The translations under genes were made by a program, and so were the position numbers. The notes beneath the pieces were generated by a model. That model saw nothing but the letters and a program-made list of their open reading frames with translations, was not told the DNA's origin and ran no database searches. Positions 1 through 10,052 of a stretch of DNA of 64,000 nt are shown one piece after another. Source of the stretch: Erwinia pyrifoliae DSM 12163 (lineage in GTDB: Bacteria > Pseudomonadota > Gammaproteobacteria > Enterobacterales > Enterobacteriaceae). Positions within the stretch are counted from its first letter, which is position 1; each line of letters starts with the position of its first letter. The DNA lies in the NCBI RefSeq assembly GCF_000026985.1, contig NC_017390.1:192558-256557 (forward strand), in the 5' to 3' direction.

Positions 1-44
1 TACACCTGAAATCAGACGTTTTCTGATATCAGTACAGAATCGGT

Positions 45-121
45 GGAGCGGTAGTTCAGTTGGTTAGAATACCTGCCTGTCACGCAGGGGGTCGCGGGTT
101 CGAGCCCCGTCCGTTCCGCCA
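45..121 (+). tRNA. aspT: tRNA-Asp (GTC)
   Basis: A 77-base cloverleaf with acceptor GGAGCGG pairing to CCGTTCC, anticodon GTC in the loop CTGTCAC, T-loop GGTTCGAGCC and encoded CCA. It lies eight bases before tRNA-Trp. In E. coli the pair aspT-trpT closes rrnC just before hdfR, so an rRNA operon probably ends just left of the window. Confidence 0.97.
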
Positions 122-128
122 CCCTTTT

Positions 129-204
129 AGGGGCGTAGTTCAATTGGTAGAGCACCGGTCTCCAAAACCGGGTGTTGGGAGTTCGAGTCTCTCCGCCCCT
201 GCCA
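129..204 (+). tRNA. trpT: tRNA-Trp (CCA)
   Basis: A 76-base cloverleaf with acceptor AGGGGCG pairing to CGCCCCT, anticodon CCA in the loop CTCCAAA, and encoded CCA end. It looks essentially identical to enterobacterial tRNA-Trp. It is probably co-transcribed with tRNA-Asp as the distal end of an rRNA operon. Confidence 0.97.
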
Positions 205-211
205 GATAAGA

Positions 212-239
212 AAACCTTGCTTCGGCAAGGTTTTTTTTT
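212..239 (+). terminator. Rho-independent terminator after trpT
   Basis: AAACCTTGC, loop TTCG, GCAAGGTTT and a run of nine T. The stable UUCG-type loop and the T run immediately after trpT make this the likely end of the rRNA/tRNA operon. Confidence 0.9.
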
Positions 240-318
240 GCCTGAAATTCACGCCACCTTCATGCTAAAACGCTTACGGGATCCTGTAAAACAGGGCCAG
301 TATTCTGACCCGACGGCT

Positions 319-1146
319 TTATGACTGGCTATTCACCGGGAATCTAAGCAGCTGACGAATATGCGCCTGCTGGTCGCTGCTTTCCAACCATACTGCAAAT
401 AGCGGTCTGTGAGCTATTGCTGTGTCAGGAACAACCATAAGGTCGCGGTATTCTTGGCACCAGGCTTGCGGTAAAAATGCGCAGGCTCCGGTAGTATGAA
501 GCAGCTGGCGGGTTAAGTGTGCAGAAGTCGTGCTTAACACCGGCACATCATCAGCACCGGTCAGAAAGCCTGCATGCTGGTGAAAATCAGCGCCCCAATC
601 CATCCTGATATAGGGATACTTTTCATTTTTGTTCGAATTCCGCGACCGGAATAGCGACAGGGCAATGTGACCAATTTTCTGGCTGGCCAGTTCGTCCATT
701 TTGGGCGCTTCAGTTGCGATCAACAGGTCAAGCTGACGTTCGTGCAATTGCTTGACCAGCAAATTTCGCTGCGCGATGCGCGCTTCAATATGTAAGTTTT
801 CATGTTTTTCGTACAACGTTTGTAACCAGGGAGTCAGGCACGTTTCCCACAGTGAGGCGCTGGCCCCTATCGACAGCTCATGGTGCAACTGCGTATGCGC
901 CACCTCTTTTTTTGCCATCAGCCAGGTACTCATCAGGTTTTCCGCATAGGGCAGTAAACGCTCCCCAGCGGGCGTCAGTCTGATGTTATTACGGTGACGG
1001 GTGAACAGGCCCACTCCCAGCTGGTTTTCAAGCTGCCTGATACGAAAACTAACAGCGGATTGAGTGAGATAGAGCGCTTCGGCAGCACGGCCAAAGTGCC
1101 GCGTTTTGCTCACTTCAAGAAAAGTTTTCAGTAATTCCGTATCCAC
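319..1146 (-). CDS. hdfR: LysR-family regulator HdfR
   Basis: A 275-residue LysR-type transcriptional regulator. The N-terminal winged helix-turn-helix spans about residues 1-60, with the family signature [20 protein letters not shown] around 18-37; the remainder is the effector-binding domain. In E. coli HdfR (279 residues) represses the flagellar master operon flhDC. It is divergent from maoP, exactly as in E. coli, and the shared 120-base intergenic region holds both promoters. The C-terminal third is more divergent from E. coli than the DNA-binding domain. The orthology rests on synteny plus the near-identical N-terminus; the flagellar role here is inferred. Confidence 0.92.
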   Translation of the reverse strand: MDTELLKTFLEVSKTRHFGRAAEALYLTQSAVSFRIRQLENQLGVGLFTRHRNNIRLTPAGERLLPYAENLMSTWLMAKKEVAHTQLHHELSIGASASLWETCLTPWLQTLYEKHENLHIEARIAQRNLLVKQLHERQLDLLIATEAPKMDELASQKIGHIALSLFRSRNSNKNEKYPYIRMDWGADFHQHAGFLTGADDVPVLSTTSAHLTRQLLHTTGACAFLPQAWCQEYRDLMVVPDTAIAHRPLFAVWLESSDQQAHIRQLLRFPVNSQS

Positions 1147-1213
1147 ATCTAACTCCTAAAAAACATTTATCGTCATGATTTAAATGTTTTGTTTTACACT
1201 CTGTCAAGCCTAT

Positions 1214-1230
1214 CTAATACTCCGCGCCAT
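1214..1230 (+). promoter_or_regulatory. maoS: Candidate maoS site for MaoP
   Basis: A 17-base block beginning CTAATACTCC and ending GCGCCAT lies between hdfR and maoP. In E. coli the maoS site, about 17 bases long, lies in this intergenic region and acts with MaoP to organise the Ori macrodomain. The match is to remembered location and sequence and should be aligned before it is relied on. Confidence 0.5.
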
Positions 1231-1266
1231 AAACAGCACGGCCATATAAGAGTCAGGAGCGTGTCA

Positions 1267-1605
1267 ATGGCGGAAAGCTTCGCAACAACTAATCGGTTTT
1301 TTGACAACAAACACTACCCTCGTGGTTTCTCGCGTCACGGTGACTTTACGATTAAAGAAGCTCAACTTCTTGAACATTACGGTCACGCTTTCAATGAGCT
1401 GGATCTGGCAAAGCGCCAACCCATTACGGAAGAAGAGCGTCTGTTTATTGAGGTATGCCGAGGCGTGCGGGAGCCACAGACCGAGGCTGAAAAAGTGTGG
1501 TCAAAATACATGACCCGTATTAAACGTCCTAAACGTTTTCATACCCTGTCAGGCGGCAAGCCACAGATGGAAGGCGTTGAAGACTATTCGGACAGTGATG
1601 ATTAA
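1267..1605 (+). CDS. maoP: Macrodomain Ori protein MaoP (YifE)
   Basis: A 112-residue protein, the same length as E. coli YifE/MaoP and nearly identical to it throughout (start [20 protein letters not shown], end DYSDSDD). MaoP acts with the cis site maoS to constrain the Ori region of the E. coli chromosome as a macrodomain. The start is the ATG at 1267, nine bases after an AGGAG Shine-Dalgarno sequence; an upstream in-frame ATG at 1189 lies in the promoter region and adds residues absent from the family. It is divergent from hdfR and followed by a terminator. Confidence 0.95.
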   Translation: MAESFATTNRFFDNKHYPRGFSRHGDFTIKEAQLLEHYGHAFNELDLAKRQPITEEERLFIEVCRGVREPQTEAEKVWSKYMTRIKRPKRFHTLSGGKPQMEGVEDYSDSDD

Positions 1606-1608
1606 CGA

Positions 1609-1632
1609 AAAAGGGCTAAGGCCCTTTTTTTT
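1609..1632. terminator. Terminator between maoP and comM
   Basis: AAAAAGGGC, a short loop, GCCCTTTTTTTT. With A runs on one side and T runs on the other, it can terminate both converging transcripts, maoP and comM. Confidence 0.85.
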
Positions 1633-1639
1633 ATTGATG

Positions 1640-3160
1640 CTAATCCAGACTATTTTGTAAATGGACAAGTAAGCGGTCGATAGCCCGGTAGCTAACTGCT
1701 TCGGTCAGGTGCTGCCGACCAATGCATTGCTCCCCCGCCATGTCCGCGATAGTGCGGGCCACTTTCAGAATGCGTTGCCAGGCGCGCACCGACAGACCCA
1801 GTTGGGTCATTACCTGCTCCAGCCATTCTGCATCCTCAAGCGTCAGTCTACAGCAAGCCCGGATTTCCTGGTTGTTCATTGTCGCATTCATTTTATTGCA
1901 GCGCGCCAGCTGCCGTTCACGAGCCAACAGCACCCGTTCGCGCACCTGTTGGCTGGACTCACTTTCGCCACGTTGGGCGCTCAACATTCCTGCTGGCAAC
2001 AGGGGTACTTCCAGAGAAATATCAAATCGGTCGATGAATGGACCAGACAGGCGGCTGAGATAGCGTAATGTCTGCTGGGGGGATGAGCGATTATGCGGGC
2101 CGCGATAATGTCCGGTGGGGCTGGGATTCATTGCTGCAATCAGCTGGAAGCGTGCCGGATAGGTAATTTTTGCTCTGGCTCGCGAAATGCTGATCTCTCC
2201 CGACTCAAGTGGTTCACGTAGCGCATCAAGCGCACGGCGTTCAAACTCGGGCAGCTCATCCAGAAATAGTACCCCGTTATGAGCCAGCGAGATTTCGCCG
2301 GGTTTAGGCAGTGACCCGCCACCCACCAGCGCATACAGTGATGCGCTATGGTGAGGGGCGCGGAACGGTCTCTGACGCCAGTGACGCCGAAAATCGCTGC
2401 CGGATATCAGGCTGGCCAGGCTGGCGCTCTCTAACGCTTCACGATCGCTCAGAGGCGGCATCAGGCCGCTAAATCTGGACGCCAGCATCGTTTTTCCTGT
2501 TCCCGGCGGGCCAATAAGTAACAGGTTATGCCCTCCGGCTGCCGTGATCTCCAGCGCGCGCTTTGCCTGCTGTTGGCCGATGATGTCGTTCAAATCTCCT
2601 GAGGATGGCAGGTATTCCTCTGGTTCGCAGTGCGCAGCATCCAGTTGTGACTTACCATGTAAAAAGGCGCACACCTCCAGGAGATGGGTGGCGATCAGGC
2701 TCTCCCCATGTCGAATCAACCCGACATCATGCTGATTTTCTGCTGAGAGAATCAGTTGCCGATGAGCGTCCAACGCCGACAGTGCAGCAGGAATTGCGCC
2801 CTGTACGCCACGTAGCGCGCCCGTAAGGGCCAATTCACCCAGGAATTCATACTGAATAAGTTTTTCTGCTGGAACCTGTTCTGAAGCCGCGAGAATGGCG
2901 ATAGCGATAGGTAAGTCATATCGGCCCCCTTCTTTAGGCAGGTCGGCCGGTGCCAGGCTAACGGTTATCCGCTTTGCCGGGAAGGTAAACCCGCTGTTGA
3001 GGATGGCGCTGCGTACTCTTTCACGGGCCTCCTTAACGGTGGTTTCCGGTAATCCAACCAGAGATAGTGCAGGAAGACCATTACTGAGGTGAACTTCCAC
3101 GGACACCAGCGGTGCCTGAATGCCAATTGCGGCACGGGTGTAAGCAACTGATAGCGACAT
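1640..3160 (-). CDS. comM: YifB/ComM family Mg-chelatase-like AAA+ ATPase
   Basis: A 506-residue protein matching E. coli YifB in length. An N-terminal Lon-like ChlI domain (about 1-170) precedes an AAA+ Mg-chelatase-like core with Walker A GPPGTGKT near residue 219 and Walker B LFLDELPEF near 300, and a C-terminal Mg_chelatase_C region. In naturally transformable bacteria ComM is a hexameric branch-migration helicase that extends heteroduplex during DNA integration. Its role in enterobacteria that are not known to be competent is uncertain. It lies divergently upstream of the ilv leader, as in E. coli. Confidence 0.93.
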   Translation of the reverse strand: MSLSVAYTRAAIGIQAPLVSVEVHLSNGLPALSLVGLPETTVKEARERVRSAILNSGFTFPAKRITVSLAPADLPKEGGRYDLPIAIAILAASEQVPAEKLIQYEFLGELALTGALRGVQGAIPAALSALDAHRQLILSAENQHDVGLIRHGESLIATHLLEVCAFLHGKSQLDAAHCEPEEYLPSSGDLNDIIGQQQAKRALEITAAGGHNLLLIGPPGTGKTMLASRFSGLMPPLSDREALESASLASLISGSDFRRHWRQRPFRAPHHSASLYALVGGGSLPKPGEISLAHNGVLFLDELPEFERRALDALREPLESGEISISRARAKITYPARFQLIAAMNPSPTGHYRGPHNRSSPQQTLRYLSRLSGPFIDRFDISLEVPLLPAGMLSAQRGESESSQQVRERVLLARERQLARCNKMNATMNNQEIRACCRLTLEDAEWLEQVMTQLGLSVRAWQRILKVARTIADMAGEQCIGRQHLTEAVSYRAIDRLLVHLQNSLD

Positions 3161-3494
3161 AGACTCTCCTTGTCCTTACTACTGTGCGCTACCTCGTGTC
3201 GATCGGCGAGCAGGAAATGTCAGGATTATGCAGCATCCCGCAATACTGCCTGGTCCCACTCTCACTCGCCTTCTCCTCTTTTGAGAGAATAACGTATTTC
3301 CATGCTTTGTAAGGGCATTGCGCAGGGTGATGGATGAAGAAAATTTATTATCTTGTTAATTACTGAATTGAAAGCATATTTTCAAAAACCCGGCCGCGTT
3401 GCTTACCAATTAAATAACAAAAAAGTTGAATCAAAGTCAAAAACTGTGATAACTCTGTAGGCATTACTTCGAACAAGCGAACAAAAAAATTCCA
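3161..3494. promoter_or_regulatory. comM-ilvL intergenic region with probable ilv promoter
   Basis: This 334-base gap separates the divergent comM and ilvL genes. A possible ilv promoter is TTGAAT (3426-3431), a 16-base gap and GATAAC (3448-3453) preceded by TG as an extended -10, about 40 bases before ilvL. The segment around 3340-3470 is AT-rich, as expected for an ilv upstream region. No further gene is seen. Confidence 0.45.
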
Positions 3495-3593
3495 ATGAAA
3501 GCCCTTCTACGAGTCGTCAGCCTGCTCCTAATTAACGTCGTCGTGATTATTATCACGCCGTGCGGGGCTACGCTCGGAGGAAGAAAGGCTTAA
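3495..3593 (+). CDS. ilvL: ilv operon leader peptide IlvL
   Basis: A 32-codon leader peptide beginning [20 protein letters not shown] and ending TLGGRKA. Fifteen of its 32 residues are Leu, Val or Ile, clustered in LLL and VVVIII runs, as in E. coli IlvL, which is also 32 residues. Ribosome stalling at these codons when charged Ile, Val or Leu tRNAs are scarce lets transcription pass the downstream attenuator. It is followed directly by the attenuator hairpin and ilvG. Confidence 0.95.
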   Translation: MKALLRVVSLLLINVVVIIITPCGATLGGRKA

Positions 3594-3611
3594 AAATCAA
3601 GCCTGATTTCG

Positions 3612-3650
3612 AAAAAACCCCCGCACCGCAAGGTCCGGGGGTTTTTTTTT
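3612..3650 (+). terminator. ilv operon attenuator
   Basis: AAAAAA-CCCCCG, a 12-base loop, CGGGGG and a run of nine T lie between ilvL and ilvG. This GC-rich hairpin with T run is the classical attenuator terminator of the ilvGMEDA operon; it should be pre-empted by an antiterminator when the ribosome stalls in ilvL. Confidence 0.92.
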
Positions 3651-3733
3651 GTCAGGGCATCAAATACAGAAGAACGGATATCGAATGGCAGCATAAAATG
3701 CTGTTCTTTCCGGCAAGAGACGGTGGAATAACG

Positions 3734-5380
3734 ATGAATGGTGCTCAGTGGGTAGTTCAATCTTTGCATGCACAGGGAATTGAAACGGTTTTCGGCTATC
3801 CGGGTGGTGCAATCATGCCGGTCTATGACGCGCTTTATGACGGCGGGGTCGAACACCTGTTGTGTCGCCATGAGCAGGGGGCGGCAATGGCCGCTATCGG
3901 TTTTGCCCGTGCGACCGGCAAAGTCGGCGTGTGCATCGCCACTTCGGGGCCGGGTGCGACTAACCTGATCACCGGCCTGGCTGACGCTATGCTGGACTCG
4001 GTGCCCATTGTTGCCATTACCGGGCAGGTCTCTTCAGCAGTGATGGGAACCGATGCGTTTCAGGAGATCGACGTTCTGGGCCTGTCGCTGGCCTGTACTA
4101 AACACAGTTTTCTCGTTGAATCGCTTGCTGAACTGCCGTCGGTGATGGCTGAAGCTTTTGCCATCGCTAAATCCGGCCGTCCGGGTCCGGTGCTGGTTGA
4201 TATCCCTAAAGATATTCAGCTGGCAGAGGGTGAGTTAACCGCGCACCTGGTGCCGGTTGAACCGGAGATGGCGCACCCTCACACCGAATTACAGCGGGCG
4301 CGTGAGCTGCTGGCGCAATCTGAAAAACCCATCCTGTATGTTGGCGGTGGAGTAGGCATGGCGGATGCGGTTGATGCCTTGCGTGCTTTCGCCAGCGCCA
4401 GCGGAATTCCTACCGTTGCCACCCTGAAGGGGTTGGGCGCGCCGGATGCAGATGATGCCTGTTACCTGGGTATGTTGGGGATGCACGGGACGAAAGCGGC
4501 GAACCTGGCGGTACAGCGCTGCGACCTGCTGATCGCCGTAGGCGCACGCTTCGATGACCGTGTCACCGGGAAACTCGACACCTTTGCCCCCCATGCCAGC
4601 GTGATCCATCTTGATATCGACCCGGCTGAACTGCATAAGCTGCGTCGGGCGCACGTTGGGCTGCAGGGCGATATCAATAAGCTGTTACCGGATTTGCATC
4701 AGCCGGCAGACATCAGCGCCTGGCGCGAAGAGGTCATGGCCTTAAAAGCCGGACACGGCTGGCGTTATGATCACCCGGGCGAAGCCATCTACGCTCCGCT
4801 GCTGCTGAAGCAGCTGTCAGAACGTAAACCACAAAGCGCGGTGGTCACCACCGATGTGGGTCAACACCAGATGTGGACCGCTCAACACATGCGCTTCAGT
4901 CGCCCGGAAAACTTCATTACCTCAAGCGGGTTGGGCACGATGGGCTTCGGCCTGCCTGCCGCCGTTGGGGCGCAGGTTGCGCGACCCAATGACACGGTGA
5001 TCTGCGTCTCTGGCGATGGATCTTTCATGATGAACGTCCAGGAACTCGGTACCATTAAGCGCAAACAGCTGCCGGTGAAAATTCTGTTGCTGGATAACCA
5101 GCGTCTGGGCATGGTGCGTCAGTGGCAACAGCTGTTCTTCGCCGAGCGTTACAGCGAAACCAATTTGTCAGATAACCCCGACTTCCTCATGTTGGCCAGC
5201 GCTTTCGGGATTAAAGGCCAGCGTATTACCCGTAAAGACCAGGTCGATGCCGCATTAGACGCTTTGCTGCACAGTGAAGGGCCATACCTGCTTCATGTGG
5301 CGATTGACGAACATGAAAACGTCTGGCCTCTGGTACCGCCGGGTGCCAGCAACGAAAATATGATGGAGAGAACCGCATGA
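3734..5380 (+). CDS. ilvG: Acetolactate synthase II large subunit
   Basis: A 548-residue thiamine-diphosphate enzyme that condenses pyruvate with pyruvate or 2-ketobutyrate, the first common step of valine and isoleucine synthesis. The catalytic Glu lies in [11 protein letters not shown] near residue 47; the ThDP/Mg motif GDGSFMMN is near 430-440. The start MNGAQWVVQ at 3734 matches the family; the frame stays open 58 codons upstream through the attenuator, but that part is not homologous. It is full length, unlike the frameshifted ilvG of E. coli K-12. AHAS II is typically resistant to valine inhibition. ilvM overlaps its last four bases. Confidence 0.97.
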   Translation: MNGAQWVVQSLHAQGIETVFGYPGGAIMPVYDALYDGGVEHLLCRHEQGAAMAAIGFARATGKVGVCIATSGPGATNLITGLADAMLDSVPIVAITGQVSSAVMGTDAFQEIDVLGLSLACTKHSFLVESLAELPSVMAEAFAIAKSGRPGPVLVDIPKDIQLAEGELTAHLVPVEPEMAHPHTELQRARELLAQSEKPILYVGGGVGMADAVDALRAFASASGIPTVATLKGLGAPDADDACYLGMLGMHGTKAANLAVQRCDLLIAVGARFDDRVTGKLDTFAPHASVIHLDIDPAELHKLRRAHVGLQGDINKLLPDLHQPADISAWREEVMALKAGHGWRYDHPGEAIYAPLLLKQLSERKPQSAVVTTDVGQHQMWTAQHMRFSRPENFITSSGLGTMGFGLPAAVGAQVARPNDTVICVSGDGSFMMNVQELGTIKRKQLPVKILLLDNQRLGMVRQWQQLFFAERYSETNLSDNPDFLMLASAFGIKGQRITRKDQVDAALDALLHSEGPYLLHVAIDEHENVWPLVPPGASNENMMERTA

Positions 5381-5634
5381 AACAGCATCAATTGTCTATA
5401 GAAGCGCGCTTTCGGCCGGAAATACTGGAACGCATTTTGCGCGTCGTTCGCCACCGTGGTTTTCAGGTGTGCTCAATGAATATGGCATCGCTGGTCAATA
5501 CGTCCAATATTAATATTGAAATGACCGTTGCCAGCCAGCGCTCTGTCGATTTACTGTCAACGCAGCTGAGTAAATTGATGGATGTTGCCTGCGTTCACAT
5601 CCAACAACAAACAACACAACAAATCCGCGCATAA
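5377..5634 (+). CDS. ilvM: Acetolactate synthase II small subunit
   Basis: An 85-residue ACT-domain regulatory subunit that activates IlvG. The start [20 protein letters not shown] and the ACT core through [19 protein letters not shown] resemble E. coli IlvM (87 residues). Its ATG overlaps the ilvG stop (ATGA), so translation is probably coupled and subunit stoichiometry maintained. Confidence 0.95.
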   Translation: MKQHQLSIEARFRPEILERILRVVRHRGFQVCSMNMASLVNTSNINIEMTVASQRSVDLLSTQLSKLMDVACVHIQQQTTQQIRA

Positions 5635-5652
5635 GCGCGCAAGGAAATAAGA

Positions 5653-6579
5653 ATGACGAAGAAAGCAGACTTTATCTGGTTCAATGGCGAGATGGTAAAG
5701 TGGGAAGAGGCTAAGGTCAGCGTCATGTCTCACGCATTGCACTACGGCACTTCGGTATTTGAAGGCGTCCGTTGCTATGACTCGCACAAAGGGCCGGTGG
5801 TCTTCCGCCATCGTGAACATATGCAGCGCCTGCGCGATTCGGCAAAAATCTATCGTTTTCCGGTGAGCCTGAGCGTTGATGAGCTAATGGAAGCCTGCCG
5901 TGCAACCTTACGTAAAAACAACCTGAAAAGTGCTTATATTCGTCCTCTGGTATTTGTCGGTGATGTCGGCCTGGGCGTTAACCCGCCAGACGGCTACGAA
6001 ACCGACGTGATTATTGCTGCCTTCCCTTGGGGCGCGTACCTGGGCGCGGAAGCGCTGGAGCAGGGTATCGATGCGATGGTCTCGTCCTGGAACCGCGTTG
6101 CGCCAAACACCCTGCCAACCGCAGCGAAAGCCGGCGGCAACTATCTTTCATCGCTGCTGGTTGGTAGCGAAGCGCGCCGCCACGGCTACCAGGAAGGTAT
6201 CGCGCTGGATACCCAAGGCTATATCTCCGAAGGTGCCGGTGAAAACCTGTTTGAAGTCAAAGACGGTATCCTGTTCACCCCGCCATTCACCTCTTCTGCC
6301 CTGCCGGGAATTACCCGCGATGCGATCATCAAGCTGGCGCAGGATATGGGTATTGAAGTGCGTGAGCAGGTGCTGTCACGCGAATCCCTGTATCTGGCCG
6401 ATGAAGTCTTTATGTCCGGCACCGCCGCAGAAATCACTCCGGTGCGTAGCGTTGACGGCATTCAGGTTGGTGAAGGCAAACGAGGCCCGGTCACCGCACG
6501 TATCCAGTCTGCGTTCTTTGGCTTGTTCACTGGCGAAACGGAAGACAAATGGGGCTGGCTGGATCCGGTAAACCCATAA
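5653..6579 (+). CDS. ilvE: Branched-chain amino acid aminotransferase
   Basis: A 308-residue fold-type IV PLP enzyme that carries out the final transamination giving Ile, Val and Leu. The catalytic Lys159 is in TAAKAGGNYL, and the PLP-contacting region EGAGENLF is near 195. Length matches E. coli IlvE (309). It starts 19 bases after ilvM, after AAGGAAATAAGA. It is co-transcribed in ilvGMEDA. Confidence 0.97.
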   Translation: MTKKADFIWFNGEMVKWEEAKVSVMSHALHYGTSVFEGVRCYDSHKGPVVFRHREHMQRLRDSAKIYRFPVSLSVDELMEACRATLRKNNLKSAYIRPLVFVGDVGLGVNPPDGYETDVIIAAFPWGAYLGAEALEQGIDAMVSSWNRVAPNTLPTAAKAGGNYLSSLLVGSEARRHGYQEGIALDTQGYISEGAGENLFEVKDGILFTPPFTSSALPGITRDAIIKLAQDMGIEVREQVLSRESLYLADEVFMSGTAAEITPVRSVDGIQVGEGKRGPVTARIQSAFFGLFTGETEDKWGWLDPVNP

Positions 6580-6593
6580 GAAAAAACTTTTTT

Positions 6594-6617
6594 CACGGTC
6601 GTCAAACGATGACCGTG
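6594..6617 (+). other. Intercistronic hairpin between ilvE and ilvD
   Basis: CACGGTC and GACCGTG form a 7-base stem, extendable inward by three pairs including one G-U, in the 66-base ilvE-ilvD gap. A T-rich stretch precedes it but no T run follows, so it looks like an mRNA-stability or processing element and not a terminator. Confidence 0.6.
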
Positions 6618-6645
6618 CACTGTCTGATTTCTGGAGTATAAGAGC

Positions 6646-8496
6646 ATGCCAAAGTACCGTTCTGCCACCACCACCCACGGGCGCAATATGGCGGGCGCCC
6701 GCGCCCTGTGGCGCGCCACAGGAATGACCGATGATGATTTCGGTAAACCGATTATTGCCGTGGTGAACTCCTTTACGCAGTTCGTGCCGGGTCACGTTCA
6801 TCTGCGCGATCTGGGTAAGCTGGTGGCAGAGGAAATCGAGGCTTCTGGCGGCGTGGCGAAAGAGTTCAACACTATCGCGGTGGATGATGGGATCGCCATG
6901 GGCCACGGCGGCATGCTTTATTCTCTGCCGTCGCGTGAGCTGATTGCCGACTCGGTCGAGTATATGGTTAACGCGCACTGTGCTGACGCGATGGTCTGTA
7001 TCTCCAACTGCGACAAAATCACTCCCGGCATGCTGATGGCGTCACTGCGCCTGAACATTCCGGTGATCTTTGTTTCCGGTGGTCCAATGGAAGCCGGAAA
7101 AACCAAGCTGTCCGATAAAATTATCAAGCTGGATCTCGTTGATGCCATGATCCAGGGCGCGAACCCTAACGTTAGCGATGCTGATAGCGATCAAATCGAG
7201 CGCTCTGCCTGTCCGACCTGTGGATCCTGCTCCGGCATGTTCACCGCTAACTCGATGAACTGTCTGACCGAAGCACTGGGCCTGTCGCAGCCGGGTAACG
7301 GTTCGCTGCTGGCCACGCATGCCGATCGTCGCGAACTGTTTCTTAACGCGGGTCGTCGTATCGTTGGCCTGGCGAAACGTTATTACGAGCAGGATGACGA
7401 AAGTGCACTGCCGCGCAGCATCGCCAGCAAGGCGGCGTTTGAAAACGCCATGACGCTGGATATCGCTATGGGTGGCTCGACCAATACGGTTCTGCACCTG
7501 CTGGCGGCGGCACAGGAAGGGGAAATCGACTTCGATATCTCTGATATCGACAGGCTGTCACGCCAGGTGCCGCACCTGTGCAAAGTGGCTCCCAGCACAC
7601 CGAAATATCATATGGAAGATGTTCACCGTGCCGGTGGCGTGCTCGGCATTCTCGGCGAGCTGGATCGGGCCGGTCTGATGGACAATACGGTGCGCAACGT
7701 GCTGGGTCTGAGCCTGCGTGAGACGCTGGATCGGTACGACATTATGCTGACGCAGGATGAAGCGGTGAAAAAGATGTTCCGCGCCGGCCCCGCCGGCATT
7801 CGCACCACCCAGGCATTCTCACAGGATACCCGCTGGGAGACGCTGGATGACGACCGCCAGCAGGGCTGTATTCGCGCGCGTGAGTTCGCCTTCAGTCAGG
7901 ACGGAGGCCTCGCGGTACTGTACGGTAACCTCGCGGAAAACGGCTGTATCGTGAAGACCGCTGGCGTTGACGAAGGTAGCCTGGTCTTCAGCGGTCCGGC
8001 CAAAGTGTACGAAAGCCAGGATGATGCAGTGGCGGCGATCCTCGGCGGCAAAGTGGTCGCTGGCGATGTGGTGGTGATCCGTTACGAAGGTCCGAAAGGC
8101 GGCCCGGGCATGCAGGAAATGCTCTATCCCACCACCTATCTGAAATCGATGGGGCTGGGTAAAGCCTGTGCGTTAATCACCGATGGCCGTTTCTCCGGCG
8201 GGACTTCCGGGTTGTCGATTGGCCATGCCTCGCCAGAAGCGGCCAGCGGCGGCACTATCGCGCTGGTGAAAGATGGCGACATCATCAATATCGATATTCC
8301 ACAGCGTGGGATCCAGCTGGCCGTGGCGGAAAACGAGCTGGCTGCGCGTCGTCTGGAAGAAGATGCCCGTGGTGAAGCGGCTTATACCCCGCACGGGCGT
8401 GAGCGCCAGGTCTCCTTTGCTTTACGCGCCTATGCGACTTTGGCCACCAGCGCCGACAAAGGTGCCGTGCGTGATAAAAGTAAGCTGGGAGGCTAA
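6646..8496 (+). CDS. ilvD: Dihydroxy-acid dehydratase
   Basis: A 616-residue iron-sulfur enzyme, the same length as E. coli IlvD, that dehydrates dihydroxyisovalerate and dihydroxymethylvalerate to the 2-keto acids. Cluster-ligand cysteines appear in [10 protein letters not shown] (about 122) and [19 protein letters not shown] (about 192-210). The product feeds IlvE. It starts after TGGAGTATAAGAGC and ends five bases before ilvA. Confidence 0.97.
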   Translation: MPKYRSATTTHGRNMAGARALWRATGMTDDDFGKPIIAVVNSFTQFVPGHVHLRDLGKLVAEEIEASGGVAKEFNTIAVDDGIAMGHGGMLYSLPSRELIADSVEYMVNAHCADAMVCISNCDKITPGMLMASLRLNIPVIFVSGGPMEAGKTKLSDKIIKLDLVDAMIQGANPNVSDADSDQIERSACPTCGSCSGMFTANSMNCLTEALGLSQPGNGSLLATHADRRELFLNAGRRIVGLAKRYYEQDDESALPRSIASKAAFENAMTLDIAMGGSTNTVLHLLAAAQEGEIDFDISDIDRLSRQVPHLCKVAPSTPKYHMEDVHRAGGVLGILGELDRAGLMDNTVRNVLGLSLRETLDRYDIMLTQDEAVKKMFRAGPAGIRTTQAFSQDTRWETLDDDRQQGCIRAREFAFSQDGGLAVLYGNLAENGCIVKTAGVDEGSLVFSGPAKVYESQDDAVAAILGGKVVAGDVVVIRYEGPKGGPGMQEMLYPTTYLKSMGLGKACALITDGRFSGGTSGLSIGHASPEAASGGTIALVKDGDIINIDIPQRGIQLAVAENELAARRLEEDARGEAAYTPHGRERQVSFALRAYATLATSADKGAVRDKSKLGG

Positions 8497-8501
8497 CAAA
8501 A

Positions 8502-10052
8502 ATGGCTGAGTCTCAACCGCTGTCCGCACAACCCAGTGGCGCTGAATATCTGCGTGCGGTACTGCGTGCACCGGTCTATGAAGCTGCACAGGTTACACCG
8601 TTGCAGAAAATGGAAAAAATCTCTGCGCGCCTCGGCAATACGATTTTAGTCAAGCGAGAAGATCGCCAGCCGGTACACAGCTTCAAGCTGCGCGGTGCCT
8701 ATGCGATGATCGCCGGGCTGAATGAGGATCAGAAAGCGCAGGGCGTGGTCACCGCTTCTGCGGGTAACCATGCTCAGGGCGTCGCGCTGTCGGCGAGCAA
8801 GCTGGGCATCAAGTCGCTGATCGTGATGCCGGTTGCCACGGCAGATATCAAAGTCGATGCGGTGCGGGCGTTTGGCGGTGAGGCTTACCTGTTTGGTGCC
8901 AACTTTGACGAAGCTAAAGCCAAAGCGCTGGAGCTGGCGCAGCAGCACGGCTATACCTTTGTGCCGCCTTTCGATCACCCGATGGTGATCGCCGGGCAGG
9001 GAACGCTGGCGATGGAGCTGCTACAGCAGGATGCTCACCTCGACCGCGTGTTTGTACCGGTGGGCGGCGGCGGGCTGGCGGCAGGTGTTGCCGTGCTGAT
9101 CAAGCAGTTGATGCCGCAGATCAAAGTGATTGCCGTGGAAGCCGCCGATTCAGCCTGTCTGAAAGCGGCGCTGGATGCGGGTCATCCGGTCGATCTGCCG
9201 CGCGTCGGGCTGTTTGCCGAAGGCGTGGCGGTAAAGCGTATCGGCAGCGAGACCTTCCGTTTGTGCCAGACGTATCTTGACGACATCGTTACCGTTGACA
9301 GCGATGCCATCTGCGCCGCGATGAAAGATCTGTTTGACGATGTGCGTGCGGTGGCCGAGCCTTCAGGCGCGTTGGCGCTGGCAGGGATGAAAAAGTACAT
9401 TCAGCAGCACCAGATTCAGGGAGAACGCCTCGCCCATGTGCTGTCCGGGGCCAATGTCAACTTCCACGGGTTGCGCTACGTTTCCGAGCGCTGCGAACTG
9501 GGCGAACAGCGGGAAGCGCTGCTGGCCGTCACCATCCCGGAGCAGAAAGGCAGCTTTCTGCGCTTCTGCCAGCTGCTGGGGGGGCGTGCGGTCACCGAGT
9601 TCAACTACCGTTATGCTGATGCTGATGCCGATGAAGCCTGTATTTTCGTCGGCGTTCGCCTGACGCGAGGAGCGGAAGAGCGGCAGGAAATTCTGCAACT
9701 GCTGATCGGGGGCGGCTACAAGGTGGTGGATCTGTCCGACGATGAAATGGCGAAGCTGCATGTGCGCTATATGGTTGGCGGGCGTCCTTCCAAACCGCTG
9801 CGCGAGCGCCTGTTCAGTTTTGAATTCCCGGAAGCGCCCGGCGCGCTGCTGCGTTTCCTGCAAACGCTGGGCGCTCACTGGAATATCTCGCTGTTCCACT
9901 ATCGCAGTCACGGCACCGACTACGGTCGCGTGCTGGCGGCCTTTGAACTGAGCGACAGCGAGCCGCAGTTCGAGGAACACCTGGCGGCGCTGGGTTATGA
10001 CTTCCATGATGAAAGCGATAACCCGTCGTTCCGCTTCTTCCTCGCCGGTTAA
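8502..10052 (+). CDS. ilvA: Biosynthetic threonine deaminase
   Basis: A 516-residue PLP enzyme converting threonine to 2-ketobutyrate, the committed step to isoleucine. The catalytic Lys62 is in HSFKLRGAYAM; the PLP phosphate loop GGGGLAAG is near 190; two ACT-like regulatory domains follow from about residue 325 and mediate isoleucine inhibition. Length is close to E. coli IlvA (514). It is the last gene of ilvGMEDA and its end overlaps the end of convergent ilvY by four bases. Confidence 0.97.
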   Translation: MAESQPLSAQPSGAEYLRAVLRAPVYEAAQVTPLQKMEKISARLGNTILVKREDRQPVHSFKLRGAYAMIAGLNEDQKAQGVVTASAGNHAQGVALSASKLGIKSLIVMPVATADIKVDAVRAFGGEAYLFGANFDEAKAKALELAQQHGYTFVPPFDHPMVIAGQGTLAMELLQQDAHLDRVFVPVGGGGLAAGVAVLIKQLMPQIKVIAVEAADSACLKAALDAGHPVDLPRVGLFAEGVAVKRIGSETFRLCQTYLDDIVTVDSDAICAAMKDLFDDVRAVAEPSGALALAGMKKYIQQHQIQGERLAHVLSGANVNFHGLRYVSERCELGEQREALLAVTIPEQKGSFLRFCQLLGGRAVTEFNYRYADADADEACIFVGVRLTRGAEERQEILQLLIGGGYKVVDLSDDEMAKLHVRYMVGGRPSKPLRERLFSFEFPEAPGALLRFLQTLGAHWNISLFHYRSHGTDYGRVLAAFELSDSEPQFEEHLAALGYDFHDESDNPSFRFFLAG

